Origin: Zhongshania antarctica
GTDB lineage: Bacteria; Pseudomonadota; Gammaproteobacteria; Pseudomonadales; Spongiibacteraceae
Direction of reading: 5' to 3'
Assembly (NCBI RefSeq): GCF_014202945.1
Contig: NZ_JACHHW010000002.1
Span: 412,069-476,068, forward strand
Length of the DNA stretch: 64,000 bases
Made by a program: the position numbers and the translations under genes. This document shows positions 18,462 through 29,393 of the stretch, piece after piece; positions within the stretch are counted from its first letter, which is position 1, and every line of letters starts with the position of its first letter. The notes under the pieces were generated by a model, which worked only from the letters and a program-made list of their open reading frames with translations, made no database searches and was not told where the DNA came from.

Positions 18462-19277
18462 CTAGTCGAACCAGTCAAGCGTTTCGTCTGACGCATCGTC
18501 TTGTCCGGCGACCACCTCATCAACACACACAATAATAATAGAAATATTATCTTTACCACCGGCCATATTGGCCAATTTCAGCAGCAACATTGCGGCGGTT
18601 TCAGGCTCCTGCCCGTGTTTGCTCAACACCTTGCTGATTTCAGTATCATCGAGCATACCGCTCAAACCATCGGAACACAGCAAATAGAGATCCTGACTGC
18701 GAACCAGTTCTTCTAATAAATCTACCTCAAGTTCCTCAAGCAAACCAAGCGCGCGGGTGATGACATTTTTGTTTTTGGCATTGCGGGCTTCTTCTTCGGT
18801 ATACAGCTTGCGGGTCAGCCATTCCTGCACCAAGGTGTGGTCGGTAGTAAGCTGATCCAAAAACCCCTCACGAAACCGATATAAGCGCGAGTCCCCGACA
18901 TGGGCGATGGCCACTCGGTTAGCCGTAAATTGCATGGCCACCACCGTGGTACCCATGCCTTGACGGGCCTCATCTTGTTTCGCAGCGTCGAGTATCGCCG
19001 CATTAGCAACAATAACCGCATCGCGAAGATGCAAGGTCTGAGGAGAGTACACCGCGTTTTCGGCGCTAGGCGCCGGACAATCAGCAAAGGACAGGTGATG
19101 CGCAATTTCATCAATGGCAATGGCGCTGGCGACCTCACCCGCGTTGTGGCCACCCATACCATCGGCAACCACCATATAGCCTTGGTCTATGGCTAGACCG
19201 ATAGCATCTTCATTATGCTCGCGCACTTGACCTATATCAGTAATGCCAAAAGCACGAAAACGTATATTCTCATCCAT
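18462..19277 (-). CDS. PP2C-family serine/threonine phosphatase (Stp1/PrpC-like)
   Basis: A 271-residue PPM phosphatase with GQVREHNED (D24), VVADGMGGHNAG (metal ligands D39, G40), GMGTTVVA, HVGDSRLY, CSDGLSGML (D193) and KDN (D233). It removes phosphate from Ser/Thr using two Mn2+/Mg2+ ions. No membrane segment, so cytosolic. It is followed by an FHA gene in the same transcription unit, a pairing common in type VI secretion and cell-division signalling loci, but neither is visible here. Confidence 0.92.
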   Translation of the reverse strand: MDENIRFRAFGITDIGQVREHNEDAIGLAIDQGYMVVADGMGGHNAGEVASAIAIDEIAHHLSFADCPAPSAENAVYSPQTLHLRDAVIVANAAILDAAKQDEARQGMGTTVVAMQFTANRVAIAHVGDSRLYRFREGFLDQLTTDHTLVQEWLTRKLYTEEEARNAKNKNVITRALGLLEELEVDLLEELVRSQDLYLLCSDGLSGMLDDTEISKVLSKHGQEPETAAMLLLKLANMAGGKDNISIIIVCVDEVVAGQDDASDETLDWFD

Positions 19278-19400
19278 GAACTTGCGCCAAAGCTCTACAT
19301 TATTAAGAACTGAGTATAGTCACTGCTTTTTAGCGCGGTCAATGTCGGTACTAAAAACGCGCTGCCAAGGAGCGGTAGGCCGCGCTCTTTATCGAATACA

Positions 19401-20555
19401 CTAGGGCTGAAGCTGATCAACTGGGCAGCTATCAGACGGTATATTCGGATCGACCACACACTCAAAATAAGGCACGGTTTCATTATAAGTGCCGTCGAGC
19501 ATCTTACGCATATTTTCAAATGCCACTCGCATTACAGGATGATAAGCCTGTGCTTCAGAGCCATGACCCGCCAAATTCAAGTAGGGGTCTGCATCTCCCA
19601 AGCCTAAGGTGCCAGTGCCAGTTGAGCCCGGATCTTGGAAGGGCGGAATACCCACAATGGTGAAGAACTGCGTAGGAATACCCGCGGTGGTCAGGCCCGA
19701 GGCCATTACTCGTCCCTGATTATGCGGCACTAAACCGTCATTAATCGCATGCACCACTGTCGCGGCCCGCAAACCAGCCAATTTCATTTCCGCCGCTTGG
19801 TAGGCTGGCGAGCGCCGCTCATAAGCCAAGGGACAAATAAGGGGATTGCCGCCGGTTTCACGCTCAATACCTGCCTGCGCCTGCGCGGCCGTTTCCGATA
19901 TCGAGGCTGCCGCCGTCGCTTCGGCATACGTTTCAATCAGCTGACTCACGCCTTCTACATCCAGCCAGTAATCGTAGAGTGAGCTGCCATCTGCCGTCAC
20001 CGCTGTCGATTCCACTATCGCCGTACCCGAGATTGAGCCACCCATCGACACCCCGAACATATAAACGGTTTCAATACTGGGAAACTTGTTCATGGCGTGC
20101 AATGTCGCCGCAATCGTATCGTGGGCGCCACGCAGGGTAGGAAAACCTAAATTATCGCGGTAGTCAGTGGTGACGAAGGCGACATTACCCGGATTATTTT
20201 CAAACGAGCGCGCGAGGCGAATCTCCCTCAACATATGCGGCAGCCAACTTTTGCGAACCGTGTGGCCAATACCGTGGGCAAACACCACCAAACGCGTGGG
20301 TAGCTCACCTTTCTTATAAACCAACAGGCCTTCAGGTAATGGCAGATTTGACGCTGTATCCGGCACGCACAAGGGGTTAATATCCATGGGTCCGGCAATA
20401 TTGAAAGCGGCCAAGTCCACCGCCGCGTTAGTCGTAAATGTTTCAGTAACATAACTCGCCGAGGACGAGGAGCTCGAGGAAGAGCTCGACGAAGAACCAC
20501 CGCAGGCAGCAAGTGTGGCAATAAGACCTAGAACAAGAATATGAGGATATTTCAT
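19401..20555 (-). CDS. Predicted lipoprotein with alpha/beta-hydrolase fold
   Basis: A 384-residue protein from the ATG at 20555 (GGGTGA upstream). The signal peptide ends in lipobox LAAC (C18), so it should be lipid-anchored. A run of 12 serines follows the anchor as a flexible linker. The body has an esterase/peptidase-like oxyanion strand VVFAHGIGH (H94-G95) and nucleophile elbow GVSMGG (Ser170). Later DGLVPHNQG and LAGHGSEAQAYH are candidates for the acid and histidine of the triad. Probably an envelope esterase or lipase; the substrate is unknown. Confidence 0.8.
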   Translation of the reverse strand: MKYPHILVLGLIATLAACGGSSSSSSSSSSSSASYVTETFTTNAAVDLAAFNIAGPMDINPLCVPDTASNLPLPEGLLVYKKGELPTRLVVFAHGIGHTVRKSWLPHMLREIRLARSFENNPGNVAFVTTDYRDNLGFPTLRGAHDTIAATLHAMNKFPSIETVYMFGVSMGGSISGTAIVESTAVTADGSSLYDYWLDVEGVSQLIETYAEATAAASISETAAQAQAGIERETGGNPLICPLAYERRSPAYQAAEMKLAGLRAATVVHAINDGLVPHNQGRVMASGLTTAGIPTQFFTIVGIPPFQDPGSTGTGTLGLGDADPYLNLAGHGSEAQAYHPVMRVAFENMRKMLDGTYNETVPYFECVVDPNIPSDSCPVDQLQP

Positions 20556-20749
20556 TGATTCACCCATGTAAGAAACCGACCTGACTCCCCGGCCAAGAAT
20601 TTGCCATATAGAGTCAGCGTAACAACGCATTTATTAATATTTGTGCAGCATGTTTGCCTTGATAACATAACTTGTCAATCTCCGGTATTGTGGATTACTC
20701 GCATATCAACAGTTAGACCGATCAAAAAACCCCTAATAGGAAGAACAAT

Positions 20750-21370
20750 ATGGGCTTTTACGAAAATAGAATACTTCCCTTTGTTATCGACAAAGCCTGC
20801 TCAATGGCGCCAATTATGGCGCTCCGTGAAAAAATCGTGCCGCTGGCAAGTGGGGTGGTACTAGAGGTAGGCATGGGCAGTGGTATTAACCTCGCGCTGT
20901 ATCAAGCAGACAATATCGACTTTATTTGGGGGCTTGAACCCTCCGAAGGTATGCGTAAAAAAGCCCGTGCCAACCTTAAAAATACCAATCTCAAAGTGAA
21001 GTGGCTCAATTTAAACGGCGAAGACATTTCGCTAGACGACAATAGTGTCGACACCGTATTACTCACCTACACCCTGTGCACCATCCCCGACTGGCAGCAG
21101 GCCCTGCAGCAAATGCGACGGGTACTAAAGCCCGGTGGCAAATTACTATTTTGTGAGCACGGCCTCGCGCCAGACCGCAATATTCAAAACTGGCAAAACC
21201 GCATCACGCCAGTATGGAAAAAGCTGGCGGGGGGCTGCCATCTCAACCGGCGCATTCCCGAGCTCATCACCAGCTGCGGATTTAAAATTGACAGCCTTGA
21301 GCAATGTTATGTTGACGACGCGCCACGAATAGCAGGGTATATGTATTACGGGACGGCGGTGAAAAATTAG
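20750..21370 (+). CDS. Class I SAM-dependent methyltransferase (type 11, METTL7-like)
   Basis: A 206-residue cytosolic protein: motif I VLEVGMGSGINLALY, then WGLEPSEGMRKKA, VDTVLLTYTLCTIPDW and LKPGGKLLFCEHG. The sequence LPFVIDKACSMAPIM at the N-terminus is typical of a family of small methyltransferases related to METTL7. Acceptor unknown. Good Shine-Dalgarno (AGGAAGAACAAT-ATG). Confidence 0.88.
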   Translation: MGFYENRILPFVIDKACSMAPIMALREKIVPLASGVVLEVGMGSGINLALYQADNIDFIWGLEPSEGMRKKARANLKNTNLKVKWLNLNGEDISLDDNSVDTVLLTYTLCTIPDWQQALQQMRRVLKPGGKLLFCEHGLAPDRNIQNWQNRITPVWKKLAGGCHLNRRIPELITSCGFKIDSLEQCYVDDAPRIAGYMYYGTAVKN

Positions 21371-21475
21371 TTGGAAGTCGGCCGTCTGCTGTCGGACAAA
21401 AACCAAAAGCAGCCATACGCTCAAGTTGCGACGTACGGCCTCGTCAGACCTCCGACTTCCGACGTCAGACGAAGC
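21371..21475. repeat. Imperfect GTCGGA-type repeats in both orientations
   Basis: Directly after the methyltransferase stop are GGAAGTCGG and CTGTCGGAC on the plus strand. About 60 bases later the same motif appears inverted as ACCTCCGAC and TTCCGACGTCAGAC. The pieces match the AGGTCGG heptamer array on the other side of the symporter gene. Confidence 0.6.
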
Positions 21476-21532
21476 CGTGCTAAAGTAAAGCGCTATGTCG
21501 CTCCGCCACTACAATCACAGAGTAAATAGCAC

Positions 21533-22807
21533 ATGCGCAATATTCCCCTGCACTGGCAAATTGGCATCGCAATTCTTCTTGCGGTATTGGCTGGAATACT
21601 CGGCGGCGCCGACGGCGGTATAGGCGGGCTGGCTTTTATATCAGTATACGAATTTCTTGGCACCATTTTTCTAAATGCCTTAAAAATGCTCATTGTGCCG
21701 CTGGTAATGGCGTCGATTATAAGCGGCATGGCAGGCGTAGGCGGTGATAAATTAGAAAAGCTCGGCGGCAAGACCCTACTCTTTTACGCGTCTAGCAGCC
21801 TCATTGCCATACTCATTGGCTTGGCCGTGGTGAACATTATCGCGCCGGGCAGCGGTGACAACCAGGCCCTCGCCGCCACCATCAGCAGCAGCGACCCTGA
21901 ATTAAGCGACACCTTGGCCAAGGTCGAAGGACGCGGCATGGCCGACGTCGTGCAAGTATTTGTGCGCATGGTGCCCACCAATGTCGTGGCCGCCGCCGCA
22001 AACGGCCAAATGCTTGGTTTGATCTTTTTCAGCCTGCTATTTGGCTTTTTTCTGGCCCGCAGTAAATCCGAACACGCCGCCACCCTAATGCATTTCTGGC
22101 AAGGGGTGATGGACATCATGACCGAAATCACCATGTGGGTGATGAAATTTGCCCCACTCGGGGTATTTGGTTTAGTGGCCAAGACCGTCGCCGCTACCGG
22201 CTTTGCGGCGTTCAAGCCCATGCTGTTATTTTTCTTTACGGCCTTGTTGGCCTTATTAATTCACGCTTTTGTGGCATTGCCACTACTGCTTCGTTACGTG
22301 GGCAGAGTTAATCCCAAAGCCCATTTTGCAGCCATGACCCCAGCGATGCTAACCGCCTTTTCCACGGCGTCTAGCTCAGCAACCCTGCCCTTAACCCTTG
22401 AGAGCATTCAAGAAAAATCCGGGGTATCGAAACGGGTAAGTGGTTTTGTCTTACCCCTTGGCGCCACCGTTAACATGGACGGCACGGCCCTGTACGAGTG
22501 TGTTGCCGCCATGTTTATCGCCCAGGTTTACGGGCTTGACTTAAGCTGGGTGCAACAATTTACGGTGGTCATTATTGCCCTGCTCACCTCCATTGGCGTG
22601 GCCGGTATACCCGCCGCGAGCTTAGTGGCCATCTCCGTGATTCTAGGTGCAATAGGACTTCCTCTTGAAGGGATTGGTTTATTACTGGTTACCGACCGCG
22701 TACTCGATATGGTGCGCACGGCGGTGAACGTGTTTAGCGACTCCTGCGCGGCGGTCATTATTGCGCGTAGTGAGGGTGAGACCACTAAGGTTGCAGCACA
22801 GGTTTAA
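21533..22807 (+). CDS. Dicarboxylate/amino acid:cation symporter (DAACS family)
   Basis: A 424-residue polytopic membrane protein. Family signatures include the serine-rich re-entrant loop TASSSATLPLTLE and the NMDGTALYE motif of the transport core, plus GLAVVNIIAPG and VTDRVLDMVRTAVNVF. DAACS carriers take up glutamate, aspartate, succinate or related acids with Na+ or H+. It lies upstream of HMG-CoA reductase and CoA-transferase genes, which might indicate an organic acid substrate, but the repeat-filled spacer argues against a single tight operon. Confidence 0.93.
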   Translation: MRNIPLHWQIGIAILLAVLAGILGGADGGIGGLAFISVYEFLGTIFLNALKMLIVPLVMASIISGMAGVGGDKLEKLGGKTLLFYASSSLIAILIGLAVVNIIAPGSGDNQALAATISSSDPELSDTLAKVEGRGMADVVQVFVRMVPTNVVAAAANGQMLGLIFFSLLFGFFLARSKSEHAATLMHFWQGVMDIMTEITMWVMKFAPLGVFGLVAKTVAATGFAAFKPMLLFFFTALLALLIHAFVALPLLLRYVGRVNPKAHFAAMTPAMLTAFSTASSSATLPLTLESIQEKSGVSKRVSGFVLPLGATVNMDGTALYECVAAMFIAQVYGLDLSWVQQFTVVIIALLTSIGVAGIPAASLVAISVILGAIGLPLEGIGLLLVTDRVLDMVRTAVNVFSDSCAAVIIARSEGETTKVAAQV

Positions 22808-22857
22808 GGTCGGAGGTCGGAGGTCGGAGGTCGGAGGTCGGAGGTCGGAGGTCGGAG
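22807..22857. repeat. Seven-copy tandem heptanucleotide array AGGTCGG
   Basis: Seven perfect head-to-tail copies of AGGTCGG from 22807 to 22855, beginning in the last base of the symporter stop codon. A perfect 7-bp array is prone to slippage. Related single motifs occur in the 5' flank of the same gene. Confidence 0.95.
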
Positions 22858-22971
22858 AATTGCAGCCCACCCGCAATGTACTGGCTAGTTAGTTTTTGAT
22901 TTTTCGACTGACACTAAAGTCTGCTTTCCGACAATCACCTTCGGCTTCCTACCATAATAAGAGAAACAACT

Positions 22972-24150
22972 ATGAGCATACGCAAACCCATACCTCGCAT
23001 TAAAAACGATAATTATTCCGAAGCCGCCGCCAAACAACGACGGGAATTTATTGAGGCCGAAACCGGCGTCAGCCTAAAACACACCGGCCATTATTCCATT
23101 GACCCAAAGGTAGTTGAGGGCAACGCCGAAAACTTTATTGGCGTGGTACAAATGCCCGTCGGAGTTGCCGGGCCGTATTTGATCAATGGCGAGCACGCCC
23201 AGGGGGTTTTCTATGTGCCCATGGCAACCACCGAAGGCACCCTGATTGCGTCGTACAGTCGCGGCATGCGCGTTATTTCTGAATCCGGTGGCGCCACCGT
23301 TACGGTAACGGGCGAATCTATGCAGCGCGCGCCGCTGTTTGAATTTGCCAGCGCCCGCGAAGCCCTGCACTTTTCCCGATGGCTTGAACAAGAACTACCC
23401 TCCATTCGCGCCCAAGCCGAAAGCACTACCGCCATTGGCAAACTGCAACACATTCAAAGCTGGGTCATTGCCAATAAATTATTCACCCGCTTTAACTACA
23501 GTACCGGTGACGCCGCCGGACAAAACATGACCGGCAAGGCCACCCATAAAGCCTGCCAATGGATACTCGGTAACTACCCCGGCGTGATTGAAAATTTCTC
23601 GCTCTCCTGCGGTATTGAAACTGACAAAAAGCACTCGCACATGAACCTTTTGCATAGTCGCGGCAAAAAGGTCGTAGCCGAAGCCACCATCAGCAAAGAC
23701 GTACTAAAAGACCTGATGCGCGCAGATCCAGAGCGTATGGTACGCCTGCGTCAGCGCACGATACTCGGCGCTATTTTGGCGGGTTCAGCCTACAACGGCC
23801 CGCACTCAGCAAACGGTATTGCCTCCATGTTTATCGCGACCGGCCAAGACGAGGCCAACGTCGTGGAATCCCATACCGGCATTGCCTTTATGGACCTCAC
23901 TCCGGCGGGGGATTTGTATTACTCAGTGACGCTGCCCTCCATCATCTGCGCCAGTTATGGCGGCGGCACCGGCCTACCCACCCAGCGCGAATGCTTAGAA
24001 ATGATGGACTGCTACGGCCAAGACAAGGCCCGCAAATTAGCCGAAATTATTGGCGCCACGGTACTGGCTGGCGACCTTTCGCTGGCCGCCGCCATCGTTT
24101 CTGACGAATGGGTTTCCAGCCACGACCAACTCGGCCGCAACCGCCCGTAA
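22972..24150 (+). CDS. Hydroxymethylglutaryl-CoA reductase, class I-like
   Basis: A 392-residue soluble HMG-CoA reductase. Motifs in order: ENFIGVVQMPVGVAGPYL (53-70), MATTEGTLIAS with catalytic E88, TGDAAGQNMTGKAT, catalytic K219 in TDKK, D293 in ATGQDEANVVES, GGGTGLPTQRECL, and the C-terminal histidine H384 (SSHDQLGRN). The ENVIG-like block, DKK and C-terminal His arrangement read like class I (eukaryote/archaeal) enzymes, though no membrane domain is present. It interconverts mevalonate and HMG-CoA. No other mevalonate-pathway gene is in the window, so catabolic use is possible. The CoA-transferase gene follows after 15 bases. Confidence 0.92.
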   Translation: MSIRKPIPRIKNDNYSEAAAKQRREFIEAETGVSLKHTGHYSIDPKVVEGNAENFIGVVQMPVGVAGPYLINGEHAQGVFYVPMATTEGTLIASYSRGMRVISESGGATVTVTGESMQRAPLFEFASAREALHFSRWLEQELPSIRAQAESTTAIGKLQHIQSWVIANKLFTRFNYSTGDAAGQNMTGKATHKACQWILGNYPGVIENFSLSCGIETDKKHSHMNLLHSRGKKVVAEATISKDVLKDLMRADPERMVRLRQRTILGAILAGSAYNGPHSANGIASMFIATGQDEANVVESHTGIAFMDLTPAGDLYYSVTLPSIICASYGGGTGLPTQRECLEMMDCYGQDKARKLAEIIGATVLAGDLSLAAAIVSDEWVSSHDQLGRNRP

Positions 24151-24165
24151 GCAAAGAGCAACGCC

Positions 24166-25374
24166 ATGACCACAAGCACAGCCAACACCGGCCCTTTACA
24201 GGGTATTCGCATATTAGAGTTGGGCCAGCTCATCGCGGGACCTTTCACTACCGCCATGCTCGCCTACTTTGGTGCCGAGGTAATTAAAATCGAAGCCCCC
24301 GGTATTGGCGACCCCATTCGCCGCTGGCGCAGCATGAAGGGCGACACCTCGCTATGGTGGTATAGCATTGGCCGCAACAAAAAGTCGGTAACCGTCGATT
24401 TGCGCCACCCCGACGGCCAAGCCATTGTTCGCGACCTCGCTAAACAGTGCGATGTACTGGTGGAGAATTTTCGCCCCGGTGTTATGGAAGCCTGGCAGCT
24501 CGGGCCCGACGACTTAAAAGCCGATAACCCCGATTTGGTTTACACCCGTATTTCCGGTTACGGCCAAACCGGCCCCTATGCCGACAAGCCCGGCTTTGCC
24601 TCGGTATGCGAAGGCATTAGCGGCTTTCGCCACTTAAATGGTTTTCCCGGTGAAGCCCCGGTGAGACCCAACCTCAGCCTGGGTGATAGCATCGCCTCGC
24701 TGCACGCCATCATCGGCATTTTAATGGCCCTTAACGCGCGCGAGCGCGGCCTACACAAAGGGCAGGTCGTCGACGTAGCGCTCTATGAAACCATGTTCAA
24801 TATGCTGGAGTCCGTCGTACCCGAATACGCAGAAGAAGGTATTATTCGGCAAGCCTCTGGCACCACCCTCACCGGCATTGTGCCCACCAATACCTACCGC
24901 TGTAGCGACGACAAATACGTGATTATTGGCGGCAATGGCGACTCCATTTTCAAGCGCCTAATGAACGCCATTGGCCGCGATGATTTTGCCAAGGACCCAG
25001 CCATGAGTGACAACGCCGGACGCGTTATTCACCAAGAAAAAATCGACACCGCAATTGCCGATTGGTGTGCCACCCACACCATTCAATCCGCTATCGAGCA
25101 ATTAGAAGCAGTGCGGGTACCCGCTGGGCCAATTTACAATGCCCAAGACATGGCCGAAGACCCACACTTTCAAGCGCGAGATTTGTTTGAAAAAGTTGAG
25201 GTAAACGGCGATACCCTAACTATTCCAGGCATGGCGCCAAAATTAGTCGGTACACCCGGCAGCACACAATGGCCTGGACCAAGCTTGGGGCAGCATACCG
25301 ACGAGGTTTTAAGCCAATTATTGGCGTTTAACGAAGAGCGCATAACAGCGCTTAAAGAAGACGCGGTAATTTAA
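24166..25374 (+). CDS. CaiB/BaiF family (type III) CoA-transferase
   Basis: A 402-residue protein with the family N-terminus GIRILELGQLIAGPFTTAML, GAEVIKIE, VDLRHPDGQ, VENFRPGVMEAWQLG and the catalytic Asp174 in SLGDSIASLHA. Type III transferases move CoA between carboxylic acids such as formate/oxalate, carnitine, succinate/glutarate and itaconate. It is in an apparent operon with the HMG-CoA reductase gene (15-base gap), so the acid may be HMG, mevalonate or a breakdown product; this is inference only. Confidence 0.92.
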   Translation: MTTSTANTGPLQGIRILELGQLIAGPFTTAMLAYFGAEVIKIEAPGIGDPIRRWRSMKGDTSLWWYSIGRNKKSVTVDLRHPDGQAIVRDLAKQCDVLVENFRPGVMEAWQLGPDDLKADNPDLVYTRISGYGQTGPYADKPGFASVCEGISGFRHLNGFPGEAPVRPNLSLGDSIASLHAIIGILMALNARERGLHKGQVVDVALYETMFNMLESVVPEYAEEGIIRQASGTTLTGIVPTNTYRCSDDKYVIIGGNGDSIFKRLMNAIGRDDFAKDPAMSDNAGRVIHQEKIDTAIADWCATHTIQSAIEQLEAVRVPAGPIYNAQDMAEDPHFQARDLFEKVEVNGDTLTIPGMAPKLVGTPGSTQWPGPSLGQHTDEVLSQLLAFNEERITALKEDAVI

Positions 25375-25398
25375 GCGCCGTGCTAACACGGCGCTTAA
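25371..25398. terminator. Hairpin between convergent CoA-transferase and katG genes
   Basis: Perfect 12-bp stem TTAAGCGCCGTG / CACGGCGCTTAA with loop CTAA. It overlaps the CoA-transferase stop codon and lies 16 bases before the katG end. It lacks a strong T-run, so efficiency is uncertain, but the position suits a shared terminator. Confidence 0.7.
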
Positions 25399-25414
25399 CA
25401 ACAGTCGCGTATGC

Positions 25415-27994
<2,580 letters not shown>

Positions 27995-28153
27995 ATGGAG
28001 TTAGGAAAAAGCCTTCGGATCACCCGCAAGCTGCGCGGACACAAACTGCTGTGGACTAATCTTACGCAAGTGCGCGACATTCAATTTGACTCCTTTTCAC
28101 CGGCCCTCTACCCGAGTATGTGCGACGTCCACTGGCAGCAAGGAGAGGCGTAA
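27995..28153 (+). CDS. Small 52-residue protein, unknown
   Basis: Reads MELGKSLRITRKLRGHKLLW then TNLTQVRDIQFDSFSPALYP and ends with GEA. It is basic at the N-terminus, with no signal or membrane segment. The ATG has AAGGA seven bases upstream, and the stop lies two bases before the ATG of the next methyltransferase gene, whose own ribosome site is inside this frame. That arrangement suggests translational coupling and a real small gene. No family recognised; a remnant of a longer gene is the alternative. Confidence 0.5.
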   Translation: MELGKSLRITRKLRGHKLLWTNLTQVRDIQFDSFSPALYPSMCDVHWQQGEA

Positions 28154-28155
28154 AG

Positions 28156-28749
28156 ATGGACCCAATAATACTTGGTGAAAAATACGACAACATCGCTCAG
28201 TGGTGGCATAAGCAACATAGCGATTCACGCTACGGCCTAGCGCAATTTGAAAAAGCGATTGGCTTTCGCGCTGCTGGCGGCAAGGCGCTGGATGTTGGCT
28301 GCGGCGCCGGAGGACGGTTTATTCGTATTCTTCACCAGAAGAATTATTCAGTGACCGGTTTAGATATATCTGCGGAAATGATCGCGCTCGCACAAGCAAA
28401 TCATCCTCAGCATAATTTTATACACAGTGATATTTGTAACTGGGAAAGCGATGAGAACTTTGATTTTATTCTTGCTTGGGACAGCCTATTTCACCTGCCT
28501 TTTAATATGCAAAAGCCAGTGCTCAAAAAGCTTTGTCAAAAGCTAAACCACAACGGTGTACTCATTTATAGCTTTGGCGACGACTACGGTGAGCATAGCG
28601 ACCAATGGCATAACGACACTTTTTATTACAGCTCTATTGGCCTGCGTGAAAACTGCCAATTACTGCTAAATATGGGACTGTCGATTTTGCATCTCGAATT
28701 GGATCAGTTTCCAGAAAAGCACGCTTATATCATCGCTCAAAAACGTTAA
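28156..28749 (+). CDS. Class I SAM-dependent methyltransferase
   Basis: A 197-residue protein starting MDPIILGEKYDNIAQWWH, motif I ALDVGCGAGGRFIRIL, then VTGLDISAEMIALAQ, FDFILAWDSLFHLP and LNHNGVLIYSFGDD. It is a small-molecule or protein methyltransferase of the UbiE/type 11 kind with unknown acceptor. AGGAG lies ten bases before the ATG at 28156. An in-frame upstream start would overlap the small gene and lacks conservation features. Confidence 0.85.
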   Translation: MDPIILGEKYDNIAQWWHKQHSDSRYGLAQFEKAIGFRAAGGKALDVGCGAGGRFIRILHQKNYSVTGLDISAEMIALAQANHPQHNFIHSDICNWESDENFDFILAWDSLFHLPFNMQKPVLKKLCQKLNHNGVLIYSFGDDYGEHSDQWHNDTFYYSSIGLRENCQLLLNMGLSILHLELDQFPEKHAYIIAQKR

Positions 28750-28769
28750 GCGCATTTCTCAATCTAGGT

Positions 28770-29135
28770 TTAAGATTGCAGCCAGTTTTCAGCAAGTTCA
28801 ATATCTTTAAAATCAAAAGCCTTTATTTCTAAATTTCGAAAAAACTTACCTTCTAATTCACTGATTTTTTTCAACCACTTTTTATCGCTCAATACGGCAA
28901 TGCGCTTAAATTTTTTCATCAATTTTAGCAGCGTTGGCATACGCGATAGCTCATGTGCCATTGCCGCCAGTGACGGAAACTGAAAATCTTCGATACGATA
29001 TAGCATGACACCGTCTTCAATGTTTTCTGACTCTTTCAGCAAATCGTCGAACGCCTTTTTCATGACGTTAGCATCTATTTTGCCATTGAGAACGATATCG
29101 ATACGGTTGCCAGCACTATGAATAACTTCAAGCAT
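28770..29135 (-). CDS. SpoIIAA-like (STAS-related) protein
   Basis: A 121-residue protein matching the SpoIIAA-like family: N-terminal VIHSAGNRIDIVLNGKID, a central FDDLLKESENIEDGVMLY, then KRIAVLSDKKWLKKISELEG and FDFKDIELAENWL at the end. These single-domain proteins have a STAS-like fold that may bind lipids; their role is unclear. Last gene of a minus-strand string starting at the sigma54 regulator. Confidence 0.82.
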   Translation of the reverse strand: MLEVIHSAGNRIDIVLNGKIDANVMKKAFDDLLKESENIEDGVMLYRIEDFQFPSLAAMAHELSRMPTLLKLMKKFKRIAVLSDKKWLKKISELEGKFFRNLEIKAFDFKDIELAENWLQS

Positions 29136-29156
29136 ATTGGCTCCAAAGAAATTGTC

Positions 29157-29363
29157 TTATAAAGCTAAAACCCGTGGCACGCACATTAGCATTACACCAA
29201 CCACAACCACAGTAATAGCACTACTAAACACATAAGGATAGAGCATTAAAGCAATGCCGGTATACAACACCACCTTATTGCCCTGTTTTCGGCCATAGAC
29301 AAAGTAACCCAAACCGATAGAGCTAAATAATAAGCTCCATAACAGCATAGCCTCGCTGCTCAT
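29157..29363 (-). CDS. Small two-helix membrane protein
   Basis: A 68-residue protein with hydrophobic helices at about 6-21 and 30-65 and a short basic loop GRKQGNKV. It resembles short proteins often labelled 'amino acid transport protein' in gammaproteobacteria, with no known function. The start at 29363 has AGAGGTGA in position. It is 21 bases from the SpoIIAA-like gene and 30 from the preceding gene. Confidence 0.65.
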   Translation of the reverse strand: MSSEAMLLWSLLFSSIGLGYFVYGRKQGNKVVLYTGIALMLYPYVFSSAITVVVVGVMLMCVPRVLAL

Positions 29364-29393
29364 TAACACTCACCTCTGCATCTTTTCTTAACT

